A DNA stretch of 42,842 nucleotides, taken from assembly GCA_002694035.1 (NCBI GenBank), contig NZKY01000037.1, positions 20,031-62,872 of the forward strand, given 5' to 3'. This DNA is from Opitutia bacterium. GTDB taxonomy: Bacteria; Verrucomicrobiota; Verrucomicrobiia; Opitutales; Seribacteraceae. Both the position numbers and the translations under genes were made by a program. The notes under the pieces were generated by a model that was not told the origin of the DNA, made no database searches, and saw nothing but the letters and a program-made list of their open reading frames with translations. Position 1 is the first letter of the stretch. Every line of letters starts with the position of its first letter. Positions 19,201 to 26,972 of this stretch are shown in pieces.

Positions 19201-19452
19201 GTCCTTCGAATTAGTGAAGGTCGACCAAATGTTGCAGATCTTATAAAGAATGGAAAAATTCAACTTGTCATAAATACACCCCTTGGTCTAATCCCAAGGC
19301 TGGATGAAAACGGGATTAGAAGTGAAGCTGTAATGCATAGTGTTCCGGTGATTACAACTCTTGGTTCAGCATTTGCCGCATTGGATGGTATTCGTTCTCT
19401 ACTTGAACGAAATTTTTCCGTTAAATCATTACAAGATTATTCTCATAAGTGA
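16234..19452 (+). CDS. carB: Carbamoyl-phosphate synthase large subunit
   Basis: A 1072-residue cytosolic enzyme making carbamoyl phosphate from bicarbonate, ammonia (from CarA) and two ATP, for pyrimidines and arginine. The two homologous halves are clear. The first begins [28 protein letters not shown] and carries its ATP-grasp loop at [11 protein letters not shown]. The second begins [19 protein letters not shown] at about residue 560 with its loop at [11 protein letters not shown]. Paired metal sites occur as [11 protein letters not shown] and [11 protein letters not shown]. The C-terminal allosteric MGS-like domain (about 935-1072) is complete. Length matches the family. carA is not in the window. 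The ATG follows the terminator by 27 bases with no Shine-Dalgarno; a TACATT 12 bases upstream could be a -10, implying a very short leader. Confidence 0.97.
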   Translation: MPRRNDIEHILIIGSGPIIIGQACEFDYSGAQACKALREEGYRVSLVNSNPATIMTDPEFADATYVEPLTVESVRKIIEKERPDALLPTLGGQTGLNLSLELFHAGILDEFGVEMIGAKPEAIKKGEDRELFKQAMLEIGLDVAKSFSVTSQEEAQNCIDELGDFPIILRPAYTLGGTGGGIAYNREEFDEMLRNGLDASPINQVLIEECLLGWKEYEMEVMRDYKDQCVVICSIENFDPMGVHTGDSITVAPAMTLSDKEFQLMRDASFACIREIGVETGGSNIQFATDPKTGRMVVIEMNPRVSRSSALASKATGFPIAKFAAKLAIGYSLDELQNDVTKETPACFEPSIDYVVTKMPRFTFEKFPETDSTLTSAMKSVGEAMAIGRTFKESFQKAMRSLEIGLLGFEAGKLKDIDLDSSSIRAGLKRPSADRPQYLYCALKSGMSALQISEKSGIDPWFTEQLAEIFSLENELKDSSLEDVEYELIRAAKEFGFSDRQIGNFWNCSADQVRSKRESLGVSTTFRLVDTCAAEFEAFTPYYYSSYGDENEISNSTKKKIMILGGGPNRIGQGIEFDYCCVHASFALREAGYETVMVNSNPETVSTDYDVSDRLYFEPLTLEDVLEIYHQENCDGAIVQYGGQTPLNLAGGLKDSGVNVIGTSPESIDLAEDREKFKQILTQIGLKQPDNETAIEPNDAKDAATRIGYPVLLRPSFVLGGRGMFIVYDEKELEKVVKEAFAVAPGKPVLLDKFLEEAIELDVDCISDGETTVVGGMLQHIEFAGVHSGDAAMVLPPHDLPAEMIEEVRQASYDLAKALNVIGLMNIQFAIKDGELFLIEVNPRASRTVPFVSKAIGIPLAKLGARVMAGAKLKDLGFTEEVVPKHWAIKESVFPFSKFPGSPIVLTPEMRSTGEVMGQDEDFGIAFAKTQMAAKPSLPLKGNVFISVKDSDKENALVVAKGLSDLGFSFYSTEGTTAFLKKHGINSESVLRISEGRPNVADLIKNGKIQLVINTPLGLIPRLDENGIRSEAVMHSVPVITTLGSAFAALDGIRSLLERNFSVKSLQDYSHK

Positions 19453-20300
19453 GTTCAATAATAGCATTGCTCTACGGTGCTGACCGACCAGGTATAGTTG
19501 CCCGAGTTTCAACTTGGATTCACGAAAGAGGGGGGAATGTACTTCATGCAGACCAACACCTAGATCGTCAGGAAAATGTTTTTTTTCAAAGAGTTGAGTG
19601 GGAATGTGCTCCTCGTACGAACTCGATTCAGGAGGGTGAAGATTTTCAAAAAATGGCTGAAACTGATTTGTTTATGTCGGTTCAAATTAGTCATCAAAAT
19701 GACATAGCCAGAATTGGAGTTATGATTTCCAAGGCAGATCATTGCTTTCATGACCTTGCCTTAAGAGTTAAATCTGGAGAATGGAATGCAGAGGTTAGTT
19801 GTGTTTTATCTAATCACACTAATTTGGAAAAAACTGTTTCTTCTTATAACTTTCCATTTAAGCATTATAATCTTACCTCAGAAAATAAGCATTTTATAGA
19901 AAAAGAGCAGATTGAGTGGATTAAAGATCAGGGTGTCGATTTATTAGTTCTGGCGAGGTATATGCAGATTATTAGTGCTGACTTCTTGGATCAAGTTGGT
20001 TGTCCTGTAATTAATATACATCATTCTTTTTTACCTTCATTTGCTGGAGCTAAGCCTTATCACCAAGCTTATAAAAGAGGGGTCAAATTAATTGGTGCCA
20101 CAGCACATTATGTTACTGAGGATTTAGATGGAGGACCAATTATTGGTCAGGATGTTACTCGCGTTAGTCATCGTCATGGTCCAGCTGAATTGATTGAAAA
20201 GGGGCGAGATCTAGAAAAGCTTGTTTTGTCTACTGCCGTGCGAAGGCATCTCCAAAATAGAGTCCTTGTCTATCAGAATAAGACAGTAGTTTTCGATTAA
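19449..20300 (+). CDS. purU: Formyltetrahydrofolate deformylase
   Basis: A 283-residue enzyme hydrolysing 10-formyl-THF to THF and formate, which balances one-carbon pools and supplies formate for purine synthesis. An N-terminal ACT domain ([19 protein letters not shown], residues 6-24) precedes the formyltransferase fold. The catalytic set is visible: N189 and H191 in INIHHSFLP, and D227 in EDLDGGPI. The pattern GRD near the end and the overall length fit PurU rather than PurN, which lacks the ACT domain. The GTG start overlaps the carB stop (GTGA), indicating translational coupling. purH lies in the same window, about 13 kb away. Confidence 0.95.
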   Translation: MSSIIALLYGADRPGIVARVSTWIHERGGNVLHADQHLDRQENVFFQRVEWECAPRTNSIQEGEDFQKMAETDLFMSVQISHQNDIARIGVMISKADHCFHDLALRVKSGEWNAEVSCVLSNHTNLEKTVSSYNFPFKHYNLTSENKHFIEKEQIEWIKDQGVDLLVLARYMQIISADFLDQVGCPVINIHHSFLPSFAGAKPYHQAYKRGVKLIGATAHYVTEDLDGGPIIGQDVTRVSHRHGPAELIEKGRDLEKLVLSTAVRRHLQNRVLVYQNKTVVFD

Positions 20301-20405
20301 AGTTTTTTCTGTTTTGGATTAATTCCACTTGAGGTTTTTTTACCATTAGTTTGGATTATTATGAAGTTCTTATCGATTTCTTAATTTTCAGGAGTTTTAC
20401 AAAAT

Positions 20406-21887
20406 ATGAAAAAAATTGTTATTTTTTTATTATTTGGTTTTATTGTTTATTCTAAAAACCCAAACTTTTTGTTTATCCTTACAGACGATCAAGCTCCTCA
20501 TACTTTGTCTTGTTATGGGAATAGGGTTTTAGAAACACCTAATATTGATAGTTTAGCTAAATCTGGCATAGTTTTGGATCAGGCTTATCACATGGGTTCC
20601 ATGAGTGGAGCAGTTTGTTCACCCTCTAGAACAATGATAATGACTGGAAGAACACTTTGGCACCTACCGCCTAGAGGAAAAAAGCATCTACTTCACGAAG
20701 TCGGAGAAACTTTAAATAAAGATATTTTGCAAAATACCCTACCAGCAGTTTTTAACAGGGCAGGATATGAAACTTTCAGAACATGTAAAAAAGGAAATAG
20801 TTATTCTCAAGCTAATGAACTTTTCCAGGTAGTGAGAGATAAAACCTCCAGAAAGGCTGGTCCGATGGACGGTAGCCAATGGCATGGTCGTCAAATACTT
20901 GATTTTTTGGATTTGAGGTCTAAGAAAAAAACAAAAACACCCTTCTTTGCATTTTTGGGATTTTCTCATCCGCATGATGAAAGGTGGGGGAGAAGCGATT
21001 TGTTAAAGAAATATGGGGTGAGAAATGTAAGCGAACCTCCAAGCAATGTAGGGCAAAAAGCTCCTCCTGTTCCGATATCATGGTTGCCCAAGCACCCTTT
21101 TCACCATGGACATCCAAATTTAAGAGATGAAGTTCGAGTTCCTGGTGTTATGACTTCTCGAAATGAGGCGACTATCCGCAATGAACTTGGTCGTGAGTAT
21201 GCATGTATTGAAAATATAGATGAGCAAATTGGGCTTGTTCTTAAAAAATTACAAGCTATGGGAGAGTTAGAAAATACTTATGTTATTTATACCGCAGATC
21301 ATGGAATTGCTGTGGGTAGGCATGGATTAATGGGAAAGCAAAATTTATATGAGCACTCATGGAGAGTCCCCCTCATAGTAAAAGGACCAAGGATCAAGCC
21401 GGGTTCTCGTGCACCAGGTTGTGTGTATCTGCTTGATTTATTGCCGACTTTTTGCGAATTAAGTGGAATTCCCATTCCTGAAACCGTTCAGGGTAAAAGC
21501 TTGAAACCTGTTCTTTTCGGCAAAAGCCAAAAAATTAGAGAAGTTCTTTATGGAGTTTATTGCGGTGGAACTAAGCCTGGAATAAGAGCGGTTCGTAAAG
21601 GTGATTGGAAATTAATCAAGTATGACACTATGGATGGTGAAATTAGACAAACTCAATTGTTTAATTTAAAACAAAATCCGGAAGAGCTTTTGTCTTACCA
21701 TCACTCTGAAAAAATTATTGCCAAAACGAAAAATACACCGACTGATCTTCAGCGTAATTTATTTGGAAATCCAGCGTACGCTGAAAAACTTCAAGAAATG
21801 GAAAATTTATTATTATTTGAAATGAAAAAATATAAAGACCCTTACAGATTGTGGAATCAGGTAGATGATCTTCAAATCTCATTTTAA
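20406..21887 (+). CDS. Secreted type I sulfatase (formylglycine-dependent)
   Basis: A 493-residue arylsulfatase-family hydrolase with a signal peptide (MKKIVIFLLFGFIVYS). Metal-binding Asp27-Asp28 lie in FLFILTDDQAP. The modification motif CSPSR has the cysteine at residue 71, followed by TGR in ITMTGR-like context (IMTGR). Downstream are YTADHGIAVGRHGLMGKQNLYEHSWRVPL with the Asp-His metal site and the catalytic lysine, and VYLLDLLPTFCELSGI. All active-site elements are present. Such enzymes remove sulfate from algal or animal polysaccharides, and Verrucomicrobiota often have many. The start has a good Shine-Dalgarno (AGGAG, 20390-20394). It depends on a formylglycine-generating enzyme encoded elsewhere. 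Confidence 0.95.
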   Translation: MKKIVIFLLFGFIVYSKNPNFLFILTDDQAPHTLSCYGNRVLETPNIDSLAKSGIVLDQAYHMGSMSGAVCSPSRTMIMTGRTLWHLPPRGKKHLLHEVGETLNKDILQNTLPAVFNRAGYETFRTCKKGNSYSQANELFQVVRDKTSRKAGPMDGSQWHGRQILDFLDLRSKKKTKTPFFAFLGFSHPHDERWGRSDLLKKYGVRNVSEPPSNVGQKAPPVPISWLPKHPFHHGHPNLRDEVRVPGVMTSRNEATIRNELGREYACIENIDEQIGLVLKKLQAMGELENTYVIYTADHGIAVGRHGLMGKQNLYEHSWRVPLIVKGPRIKPGSRAPGCVYLLDLLPTFCELSGIPIPETVQGKSLKPVLFGKSQKIREVLYGVYCGGTKPGIRAVRKGDWKLIKYDTMDGEIRQTQLFNLKQNPEELLSYHHSEKIIAKTKNTPTDLQRNLFGNPAYAEKLQEMENLLLFEMKKYKDPYRLWNQVDDLQISF

Positions 21888-21896
21888 AGCTAGCCG

Positions 21897-21927
21897 TTGA
21901 CTTTATCTTAAAAATGGTGAGTATATT
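21897..21927 (+). promoter_or_regulatory. Candidate promoter for the YfgM-FKBP gene
   Basis: TTGACT (21897-21902) and TATATT (21922-21927), or GTATAT one base earlier, giving a spacer of 18-19 bases. It lies in the 60-base gap after the sulfatase stop and about 20 bases before the ATG. The -35 is a strong match; the spacer is slightly long. Confidence 0.45.
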
Positions 21928-21947
21928 CGACTTTCCCATAAAGCCCA

Positions 21948-23216
21948 ATGGCCAACAATAAAGAACAAAATCCTGAAGAACAAAACGAAGACTCTATTCC
22001 TGATAATGAAGGAGCAGAGGGTTTGTCCGCACAAGAGGCTGCGGAAAGCGTATACGATGAAAACGATGTTTGGAAAAGAAGTAGAAAATACATCTATTAT
22101 ATTGTTGGGCTAATTGTAATAATTGTATCCGCCAATACATTTTTGAGTTACCAAAACAATAAAGATACTTCAGAGAGATCTTATCGATTCTTATCCGCCA
22201 GTATTGACTCGGAAGGTGCGGAGAGTCGATTTTTATCATTCGCTGAAGACTATGATGATACCCTAGGTAGTGTTGCACTGTATCGGGCAGCTGTTTTGCA
22301 ATACAAGGATAAGCGATATTCTGATGCTGCCAAAAATTTTGAATTAGCTGCCAAGGAATTAAACAATAACCCATTGGTCGGTCGTGCTCTTTTAGGTCAG
22401 GCGGTTTCTCTTATTAAAACTAACTCCGAGAAGGTAGCTGATGGAAAAATTTTATTGGAAGACCTTGCTGGCGGAGAAAATTTTCTTCCACATGATAGAA
22501 GAGAAGCTCGTTTTCTACTAGCTCTTCAATCTTTATCTGAAAATGATATGGATTCGGTGACTTTCCATAAAGAACTTTTATCCAAAGATCAAAATGCATC
22601 GTATTTTCTTGGTCGTTTAGATGAATTGCTTAAAACAAATAAATTTTTGGAAGTGTCTAAATCACTCCCTGATCTTAATCTTGAAAAGGGCCAATCTTTT
22701 CTTAACGAGAACTCGAAGTTGGAAGGAGTTAAAACTTTGGAAAGTGGTCTGCAGTATCTAGTCATATCTAAAGGAAATGGTAAAAAGCCAGATATTAACG
22801 ATACGGTCGAAGTTCATTATCAGGGTTATTTGATCAGTGGGGAAATTTTTGATTCATCTTTAGAATCTGCTGAACCAGTTTCCTTTGCAGTCAATGGAGT
22901 AATAAAGGGGTGGACCGAAGCTTTGCAGATTATGTCGGTTGGGGATAAGTGGAAGCTGTTTATTCCCTCTGATTTAGCTTACGGCGAGACAGGGAACAAT
23001 TCAATTGGCCCAAACGAAACACTAGTCTTTGAGGTTGAGTTAATAGGAATTGCTGAAAAGGTAATACCTGAACCTAAGCCAAATGTTACTTTGACGGATT
23101 TAAATTCCTCTGCCGCTGAAGCACCTATTCTTGTTCCCCAACTTGATGATAATGAATCTTTATTTCAGGCAGACAAAAATACCTCGGTTTCTGGTGAATT
23201 GAATAGTTCGGAATAA
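21948..23216 (+). CDS. Membrane-anchored YfgM-like (TPR) / FKBP-type peptidyl-prolyl isomerase fusion
   Basis: A 422-residue protein with four parts. Residues 1-45 are acidic and cytoplasmic. Residues 48-66 form a transmembrane helix (YIYYIVGLIVIIVSANTF). Residues about 72-245 are TPR-like and resemble the periplasmic domain of YfgM. Residues about 246-368 are an FKBP domain of the Mip/FkpA type. The FKBP part starts GQSFLNENSKLEGVKTLESGLQY and has active-site positions Y291, F301-D302, W322 and Y345, all conserved. In E. coli YfgM pairs with the isomerase PpiD at the SecYEG translocon; here a chaperone-like TPR and an isomerase are one chain with one anchor. A periplasmic folding role at the translocon is therefore inferred. 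A Ser/Glu-rich tail (about 370-422) ends the protein. Confidence 0.88.
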   Translation: MANNKEQNPEEQNEDSIPDNEGAEGLSAQEAAESVYDENDVWKRSRKYIYYIVGLIVIIVSANTFLSYQNNKDTSERSYRFLSASIDSEGAESRFLSFAEDYDDTLGSVALYRAAVLQYKDKRYSDAAKNFELAAKELNNNPLVGRALLGQAVSLIKTNSEKVADGKILLEDLAGGENFLPHDRREARFLLALQSLSENDMDSVTFHKELLSKDQNASYFLGRLDELLKTNKFLEVSKSLPDLNLEKGQSFLNENSKLEGVKTLESGLQYLVISKGNGKKPDINDTVEVHYQGYLISGEIFDSSLESAEPVSFAVNGVIKGWTEALQIMSVGDKWKLFIPSDLAYGETGNNSIGPNETLVFEVELIGIAEKVIPEPKPNVTLTDLNSSAAEAPILVPQLDDNESLFQADKNTSVSGELNSSE

Positions 23217-23251
23217 CATTCAAAGAATTTTTATTTCGGCAACTTAAATTT

Positions 23252-24334
23252 GTGAAAAAACATTTTTTTTTCATTTTTTTTTCATTTTTAGTATTCCTTG
23301 ATGCTGCAAGGATAACAACTGTTCTAGGTACAGGTGAGGCGGGTTTTTCTGGTGACGGTGGCCCGGCAAATAAAGCTAAAATTAGAGGTCCGTTTGGCGT
23401 TACTATTGGACCTGATGGATGTCTTTATGTTTGCGATACTTATAATCACTGTATTCGAAAAATCGACGAAAAGGGGATAGTTTTTACTGTTGCCGGTGTT
23501 GGTGAAGAAAAAGGCTATTCAGGAGATGGTGGTGACGCAACTGATGCTTTATTAAATGAGCCTTATGAGGTGAGGTTTGATGCAAAAGGAGATATGTATT
23601 TTGTTGAAATGATGAATCATGTAATTCGAAAAGTTTGCATGAAGACGGGAAGGATTTCTACATTTGCTGGTACTGGTGAAAAGGGATTTAAGGGCGATGG
23701 TGGACTCGCAGAAAAGGCCCATCTTAATCGCCCTCACAGTTTGCAGTTTGGGCCAAATGGTGATTTGTTCATTTGTGATATTGGTAATCATAGAATTAGA
23801 AAAATTTCAATTGATACAAGAATTATTTCCACTTTTTCTGGGACTGGAAAGAAGTCCAAAACTGTGGATGGTGGTAAAATTGATAAAGTGCATCTAAACG
23901 GACCCAGAGCTATTGATCTTATTGGAAATACAATGTGGCTTGCTTTGAGAGAGGGAAATGCAGTCTACAGGTTAGAACTTGATACAGGAACAATTCACCA
24001 TGTTGCTGGAACTGGCAAGAAAGGGTTTTCGGGGAATGGTGGTACTGCAAAGTTAGCCACGCTATCTGGTCCTAAAGGTATTGCTGTTGGAATTGAAGGT
24101 AATATTTATTTGGCTGATACAGAAAGCCATTCCGTTCGCATGATTGACCGTAAATCAGGCACGCTCGAATTAATTGCCGGAGATGGTAAAAAGGGTGACG
24201 GACCTGAAGGTAATAATCCTAAAAAATGTCGAATGGATCGATTGCACGGAATATTTGTTGATAAAAAAGGGTTAATTTATGTGGGAGATACCAACACTCA
24301 TAGAGTAAGACTAATTGAGATGAACGGTAATTAG
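23252..24334 (+). CDS. Secreted NHL-repeat beta-propeller protein
   Basis: GTG start followed by a signal peptide rich in Phe (KKHFFFIFFSFLVFLDA). The 360 residues are filled by NHL-type repeats alternating two patterns: AGTGEKGFKGDGGLAEKAHLN-type turns and GDLFICDIGNHRIRKI-type strands. At least five to six copies are visible. The GxGGxAxxAxLxxP motif is typical of bacterial NHL propellers. No catalytic motif is seen; these domains bind proteins, sugars or other ligands. It follows the YfgM-FKBP gene by 35 bases and may share its transcript. It converges on the alcohol dehydrogenase gene with a 14-base gap. Confidence 0.9.
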   Translation: MKKHFFFIFFSFLVFLDAARITTVLGTGEAGFSGDGGPANKAKIRGPFGVTIGPDGCLYVCDTYNHCIRKIDEKGIVFTVAGVGEEKGYSGDGGDATDALLNEPYEVRFDAKGDMYFVEMMNHVIRKVCMKTGRISTFAGTGEKGFKGDGGLAEKAHLNRPHSLQFGPNGDLFICDIGNHRIRKISIDTRIISTFSGTGKKSKTVDGGKIDKVHLNGPRAIDLIGNTMWLALREGNAVYRLELDTGTIHHVAGTGKKGFSGNGGTAKLATLSGPKGIAVGIEGNIYLADTESHSVRMIDRKSGTLELIAGDGKKGDGPEGNNPKKCRMDRLHGIFVDKKGLIYVGDTNTHRVRLIEMNGN

Positions 24335-24348
24335 TCTGTAAATTGAAA

Positions 24349-25389
24349 TTAAGCACAATCTAATATAGCCTTGGTTACTTTAAGCTCTTCGCTGTTCCTA
24401 AATGCTTCTTCCACACCTGAAAGTAGATATTTTTGAGTAAGGATTTCTAGGTCGATTTCTCCAGATTTTAAAAGTTTGAAAGCACGAAAATAATCTTTTT
24501 TAGAAGATGCATAACTTGTGCGAAGATCAATTTGTTTACGAAGGAATTGGGTGATATCAATATCAACATTCCTTGAATAAAGTGCGATAGCAGTCACAGT
24601 ACCGTTGGGACGCACAGATCTCCATGACTCTGCAAGTGCTAGTGACGAACCAGAAGCTTCTATGAATACATCTGCACCTTCAGGGTAAAAAGATTTTATT
24701 TGCTTTTCGAGCGGAGGATTATTTGAGCCAACAACAATTGTTTTAAAGCCTATTTTTTCTGCTGCAGATAGACGGCTCGCTTTGTCTTTTTCAGTGCCGG
24801 AAATGAGAACATCAGCACCACGACTTCGAGCAGATATTGCACACAATTGTCCAATAATGCCAGGTCCGCTTACAATCACGCTATTATTGGCATTTATAGA
24901 TGTTCGATTTTCAATGCAATGCTCGGCTACTGAAAGCGGTTCGGTAAGGGCAGCAAGTTCGAGTGTTAAACCTGCTGGTACGGGTAGGAGGAACTCGCTT
25001 TCTACGCAGACGTACTCGGCCATTCCTCCGTCTAGGTGCAAACCTTGTACCCGGCGGCGGGGTGAAAGCTGAGGTAAGTCTAATTTACAGTATCGATCGT
25101 TTTCATCATGGTGAGTTTGAAGGGCGATCATTACCGCTTTATCACCTTCTTTCCAATCCTTTACAGCTTTTCCAGATTCAACAACTGTTCCCGATAACTC
25201 GTGTCCGAATGTCACGACTGGAAGTACAGATTCATATCCTTTATGATTTAACCACGCATGAAGATCGGAACCACAGATACCACAGTAAGAAACCTTCAGG
25301 AGGACCTCATTGTCTTTAGGAAATGGGATGGGGATATCGACAAGTTGAGCAGCGCGTTCTTTCTTTGCATATCTACGGAAAGCTTTCAT
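24349..25389 (-). CDS. Zinc-type medium-chain alcohol/polyol dehydrogenase
   Basis: A 346-residue MDR-family NAD(P)-dependent dehydrogenase of the sorbitol/threonine dehydrogenase group. The catalytic zinc site is visible: C39 in YCGICGSDLHAW, H63-E64 in FGHELSG, and E155-like in LTEPLSVAEH. The Rossmann loop is SGPGIIGQLCA. The lobe that normally has four Cys for structural zinc (about residues 90-115) has only one Cys here (HHDENDRYCKLDLPQL), so structural zinc is probably absent. The ATG shares a base with the stop of the DJ-1 gene (TAATG), so the two are translationally coupled in the run DUF4013-fmdB-DJ-1-ADH. Substrate unknown. Confidence 0.92.
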   Translation of the reverse strand: MKAFRRYAKKERAAQLVDIPIPFPKDNEVLLKVSYCGICGSDLHAWLNHKGYESVLPVVTFGHELSGTVVESGKAVKDWKEGDKAVMIALQTHHDENDRYCKLDLPQLSPRRRVQGLHLDGGMAEYVCVESEFLLPVPAGLTLELAALTEPLSVAEHCIENRTSINANNSVIVSGPGIIGQLCAISARSRGADVLISGTEKDKASRLSAAEKIGFKTIVVGSNNPPLEKQIKSFYPEGADVFIEASGSSLALAESWRSVRPNGTVTAIALYSRNVDIDITQFLRKQIDLRTSYASSKKDYFRAFKLLKSGEIDLEILTQKYLLSGVEEAFRNSEELKVTKAILDCA

Positions 25390-25952
25390 TATATATTTGC
25401 GTGAATTGATTCTGCTATCTCACTTCTTTTCTTGTATGAAAAGAGATTTTCGACAAGGGATAGAGCAAATTCCAGTGCCGTGCCGGCTCCTCTGGAGGTA
25501 ATAATCTTACCATTCTGAACTACAGCCTGATCAGTGATTAGATTTGTGAGTTCTTTAAAAGTAGATTCATGAGCTGTACAATCGGAATCTGACTCGAGAA
25601 TTTCAGCATCTAGTAGTAGTAGGGGGGCGGCACATATTGCACCAATTAATTTACCGGAAAAAGCATGGGATTTTATAAGGTTAATAATCTCAGGTCTTTT
25701 ACGAAGGTTGAAAACAGCAGGTCCTCCTGGGAGAATAAGAAGGTCGAATTCAAGATAATCATCAATTTTGGAAAGCAGGCAATCTGCCTGGAAAATAATT
25801 TTTGAACGACCTTCAACCAACAAGTTTTCGGAACAAGAAGCAACCGTGACTTTGGCTCCTGCCCGTCTCAGTAAATCGATTGGAACCGTTGCTTCAACTT
25901 CCTCAAATCCATTAGCAAGTAAAACTAAAACAGAATGTTCCATGACAGGCAT
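25389..25952 (-). CDS. DJ-1/PfpI family protein (DJ-1/YajL subgroup)
   Basis: A 187-residue protein of the glutamine amidotransferase-like fold. ANGFEEVEATVPIDLLRRAGA is the DJ-1/YajL N-terminus with the conserved Glu (E20). LLILPGGPAVFNLR and the nucleophile elbow GAICAAPLLLLDA place the redox-active cysteine at C107. ITSRGAGTALEFAL completes the family set. Members act in protection against oxidative and carbonyl stress, and some are described as glyoxalases or deglycases. The start could also be Met4. It is followed without gap by the alcohol dehydrogenase, which would fit an aldehyde or carbonyl detoxification unit, though this is inference. Confidence 0.92.
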   Translation of the reverse strand: MPVMEHSVLVLLANGFEEVEATVPIDLLRRAGAKVTVASCSENLLVEGRSKIIFQADCLLSKIDDYLEFDLLILPGGPAVFNLRKRPEIINLIKSHAFSGKLIGAICAAPLLLLDAEILESDSDCTAHESTFKELTNLITDQAVVQNGKIITSRGAGTALEFALSLVENLFSYKKRSEIAESIHANI

Positions 25953-25972
25953 CAGAAATAAGTCATTTAATC

Positions 25973-26308
25973 TTATTTCTTATCGGAAGCAGATTGACTT
26001 TTTTTACTACTTTTTGCTTTTGCAGAGGTGTCTTTTTTGTCGTTTGAACTTTTATTTTCTGAAGATTTTGAAGAATCAGATGATTCTCCAGCACTTGAGT
26101 TCTCTTTTTTTTCTTTTCCGCTCTTTGTTTTGTAGTCTGTTTCGTAAAAACCGGAACCTTTAAAAATAATTCCAGCACCAAGTCCGAGAAGTCGTTTCGC
26201 TTTATTTTTTTTACATTTTGGGCATTTCTTTTGAGGAGAGTCATTCATAGATTGATACAACTCCCAATTATGTCCACATGCATCACATTTGTAGTCGTAA
26301 GTAGGCAT
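25973..26308 (-). CDS. FmdB-type zinc ribbon protein with low-complexity tail
   Basis: A 111-residue protein starting MPTYDYKCDACGHNWE, with a second Cys pair in KKCPKCKKNKAKRL: the CxxC...CxxC zinc ribbon of the FmdB family (residues about 1-50). GAGIIFKGSGFYETDYK follows, also typical. From about residue 58 the chain is low complexity, made of Ser, Lys, Glu and Asp, and is probably disordered. Members are often annotated as regulatory proteins, but the role of most is unknown. It lies 16 bases after the DUF4013 gene and 20 bases before the DJ-1 gene on the same strand. Confidence 0.88.
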   Translation of the reverse strand: MPTYDYKCDACGHNWELYQSMNDSPQKKCPKCKKNKAKRLLGLGAGIIFKGSGFYETDYKTKSGKEKKENSSAGESSDSSKSSENKSSNDKKDTSAKAKSSKKSQSASDKK

Positions 26309-26324
26309 ACAGGTTTGTTTAAAA

Positions 26325-26921
26325 TTAATTTCCTTTTGAAAAATTTAATGCACTCGAATAAGCAAGTAAGATCCACATGCCAAGAAAAAATGCAATTCCG
26401 TACAAAGGTAATGCAAGGGTTATTACTCCCCAAAAACAAATCACAGGAATGATTAATTTTGGGGTGAATGAATGAGCAATTCTTAGGATCAATGAAACTT
26501 TCCAAGCATCCGTAAATAAACCATCTCTTAGAAAGGCATGAATTGCAGCTAAAACCAAAAAAGGAGTAACAAATACACAAACAGTAACAGGCAGATAGCT
26601 TAGAATACCAATAAATCCAAAAGATAGATTTTTTATGAGAATACTAATTGCCCATCCCAAGAGAGTTGGAATCCCAAAATAACCCAGGATAATCAATAAC
26701 AACTGTAAACCATTTGAGAAAAGTAAACCAGCATTTAGTTCTTTCCACTCAGGCAACTCCCAGTCACGGTTTGTTCTGAGTCTTCTTGAGTATTCCAATA
26801 GATAACCAAATGCAAAAATATTTAAAATAGGTATAAATGACAAAGCACCTCCAATTAAAACTTTGGGAACCCACTTTGGGTGCCCAAAAAGCTTTACACA
26901 CACCTCTTCCAAACTTGGCAT
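26325..26921 (-). CDS. DUF4013 family membrane protein
   Basis: A 198-residue integral membrane protein with four to five hydrophobic stretches (about 20-42, 67-90, 95-125, 130-150, 160-190). The motif IPILNIFAFGYLLEYSRRLRTNRDWELPEW is the DUF4013 signature, in which a Gly-rich helix is followed by a charged loop and LPEW. Function of the family is unknown. It heads a minus-strand run with fmdB, DJ-1 and the alcohol dehydrogenase. Its start is only 22 bases from the divergent prenyl synthase start, so the two promoters must overlap each other or the opposing coding sequences. Confidence 0.75.
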   Translation of the reverse strand: MPSLEEVCVKLFGHPKWVPKVLIGGALSFIPILNIFAFGYLLEYSRRLRTNRDWELPEWKELNAGLLFSNGLQLLLIILGYFGIPTLLGWAISILIKNLSFGFIGILSYLPVTVCVFVTPFLVLAAIHAFLRDGLFTDAWKVSLILRIAHSFTPKLIIPVICFWGVITLALPLYGIAFFLGMWILLAYSSALNFSKGN

Positions 26922-26933
26922 AAGGAGTTGATT

Positions 26934-26972
26934 ATGTCATTGTATGTCTTTATCGCAAGTCATGAATTTTAA
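26934..26972 (+). CDS. Possible 12-codon leader ORF overlapping the ispA start
   Basis: ATG at 26934 encodes MSLYVFIASHEF and stops at 26972. It is the ATG with the ideal distance (6 bases) from the only good Shine-Dalgarno nearby, AAGGAG at 26922-26927. The prenyl synthase start (26944 or 26962) lies inside it in another frame. It may deliver ribosomes to ispA by coupling, or may simply be fortuitous. Confidence 0.25.
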   Translation: MSLYVFIASHEF

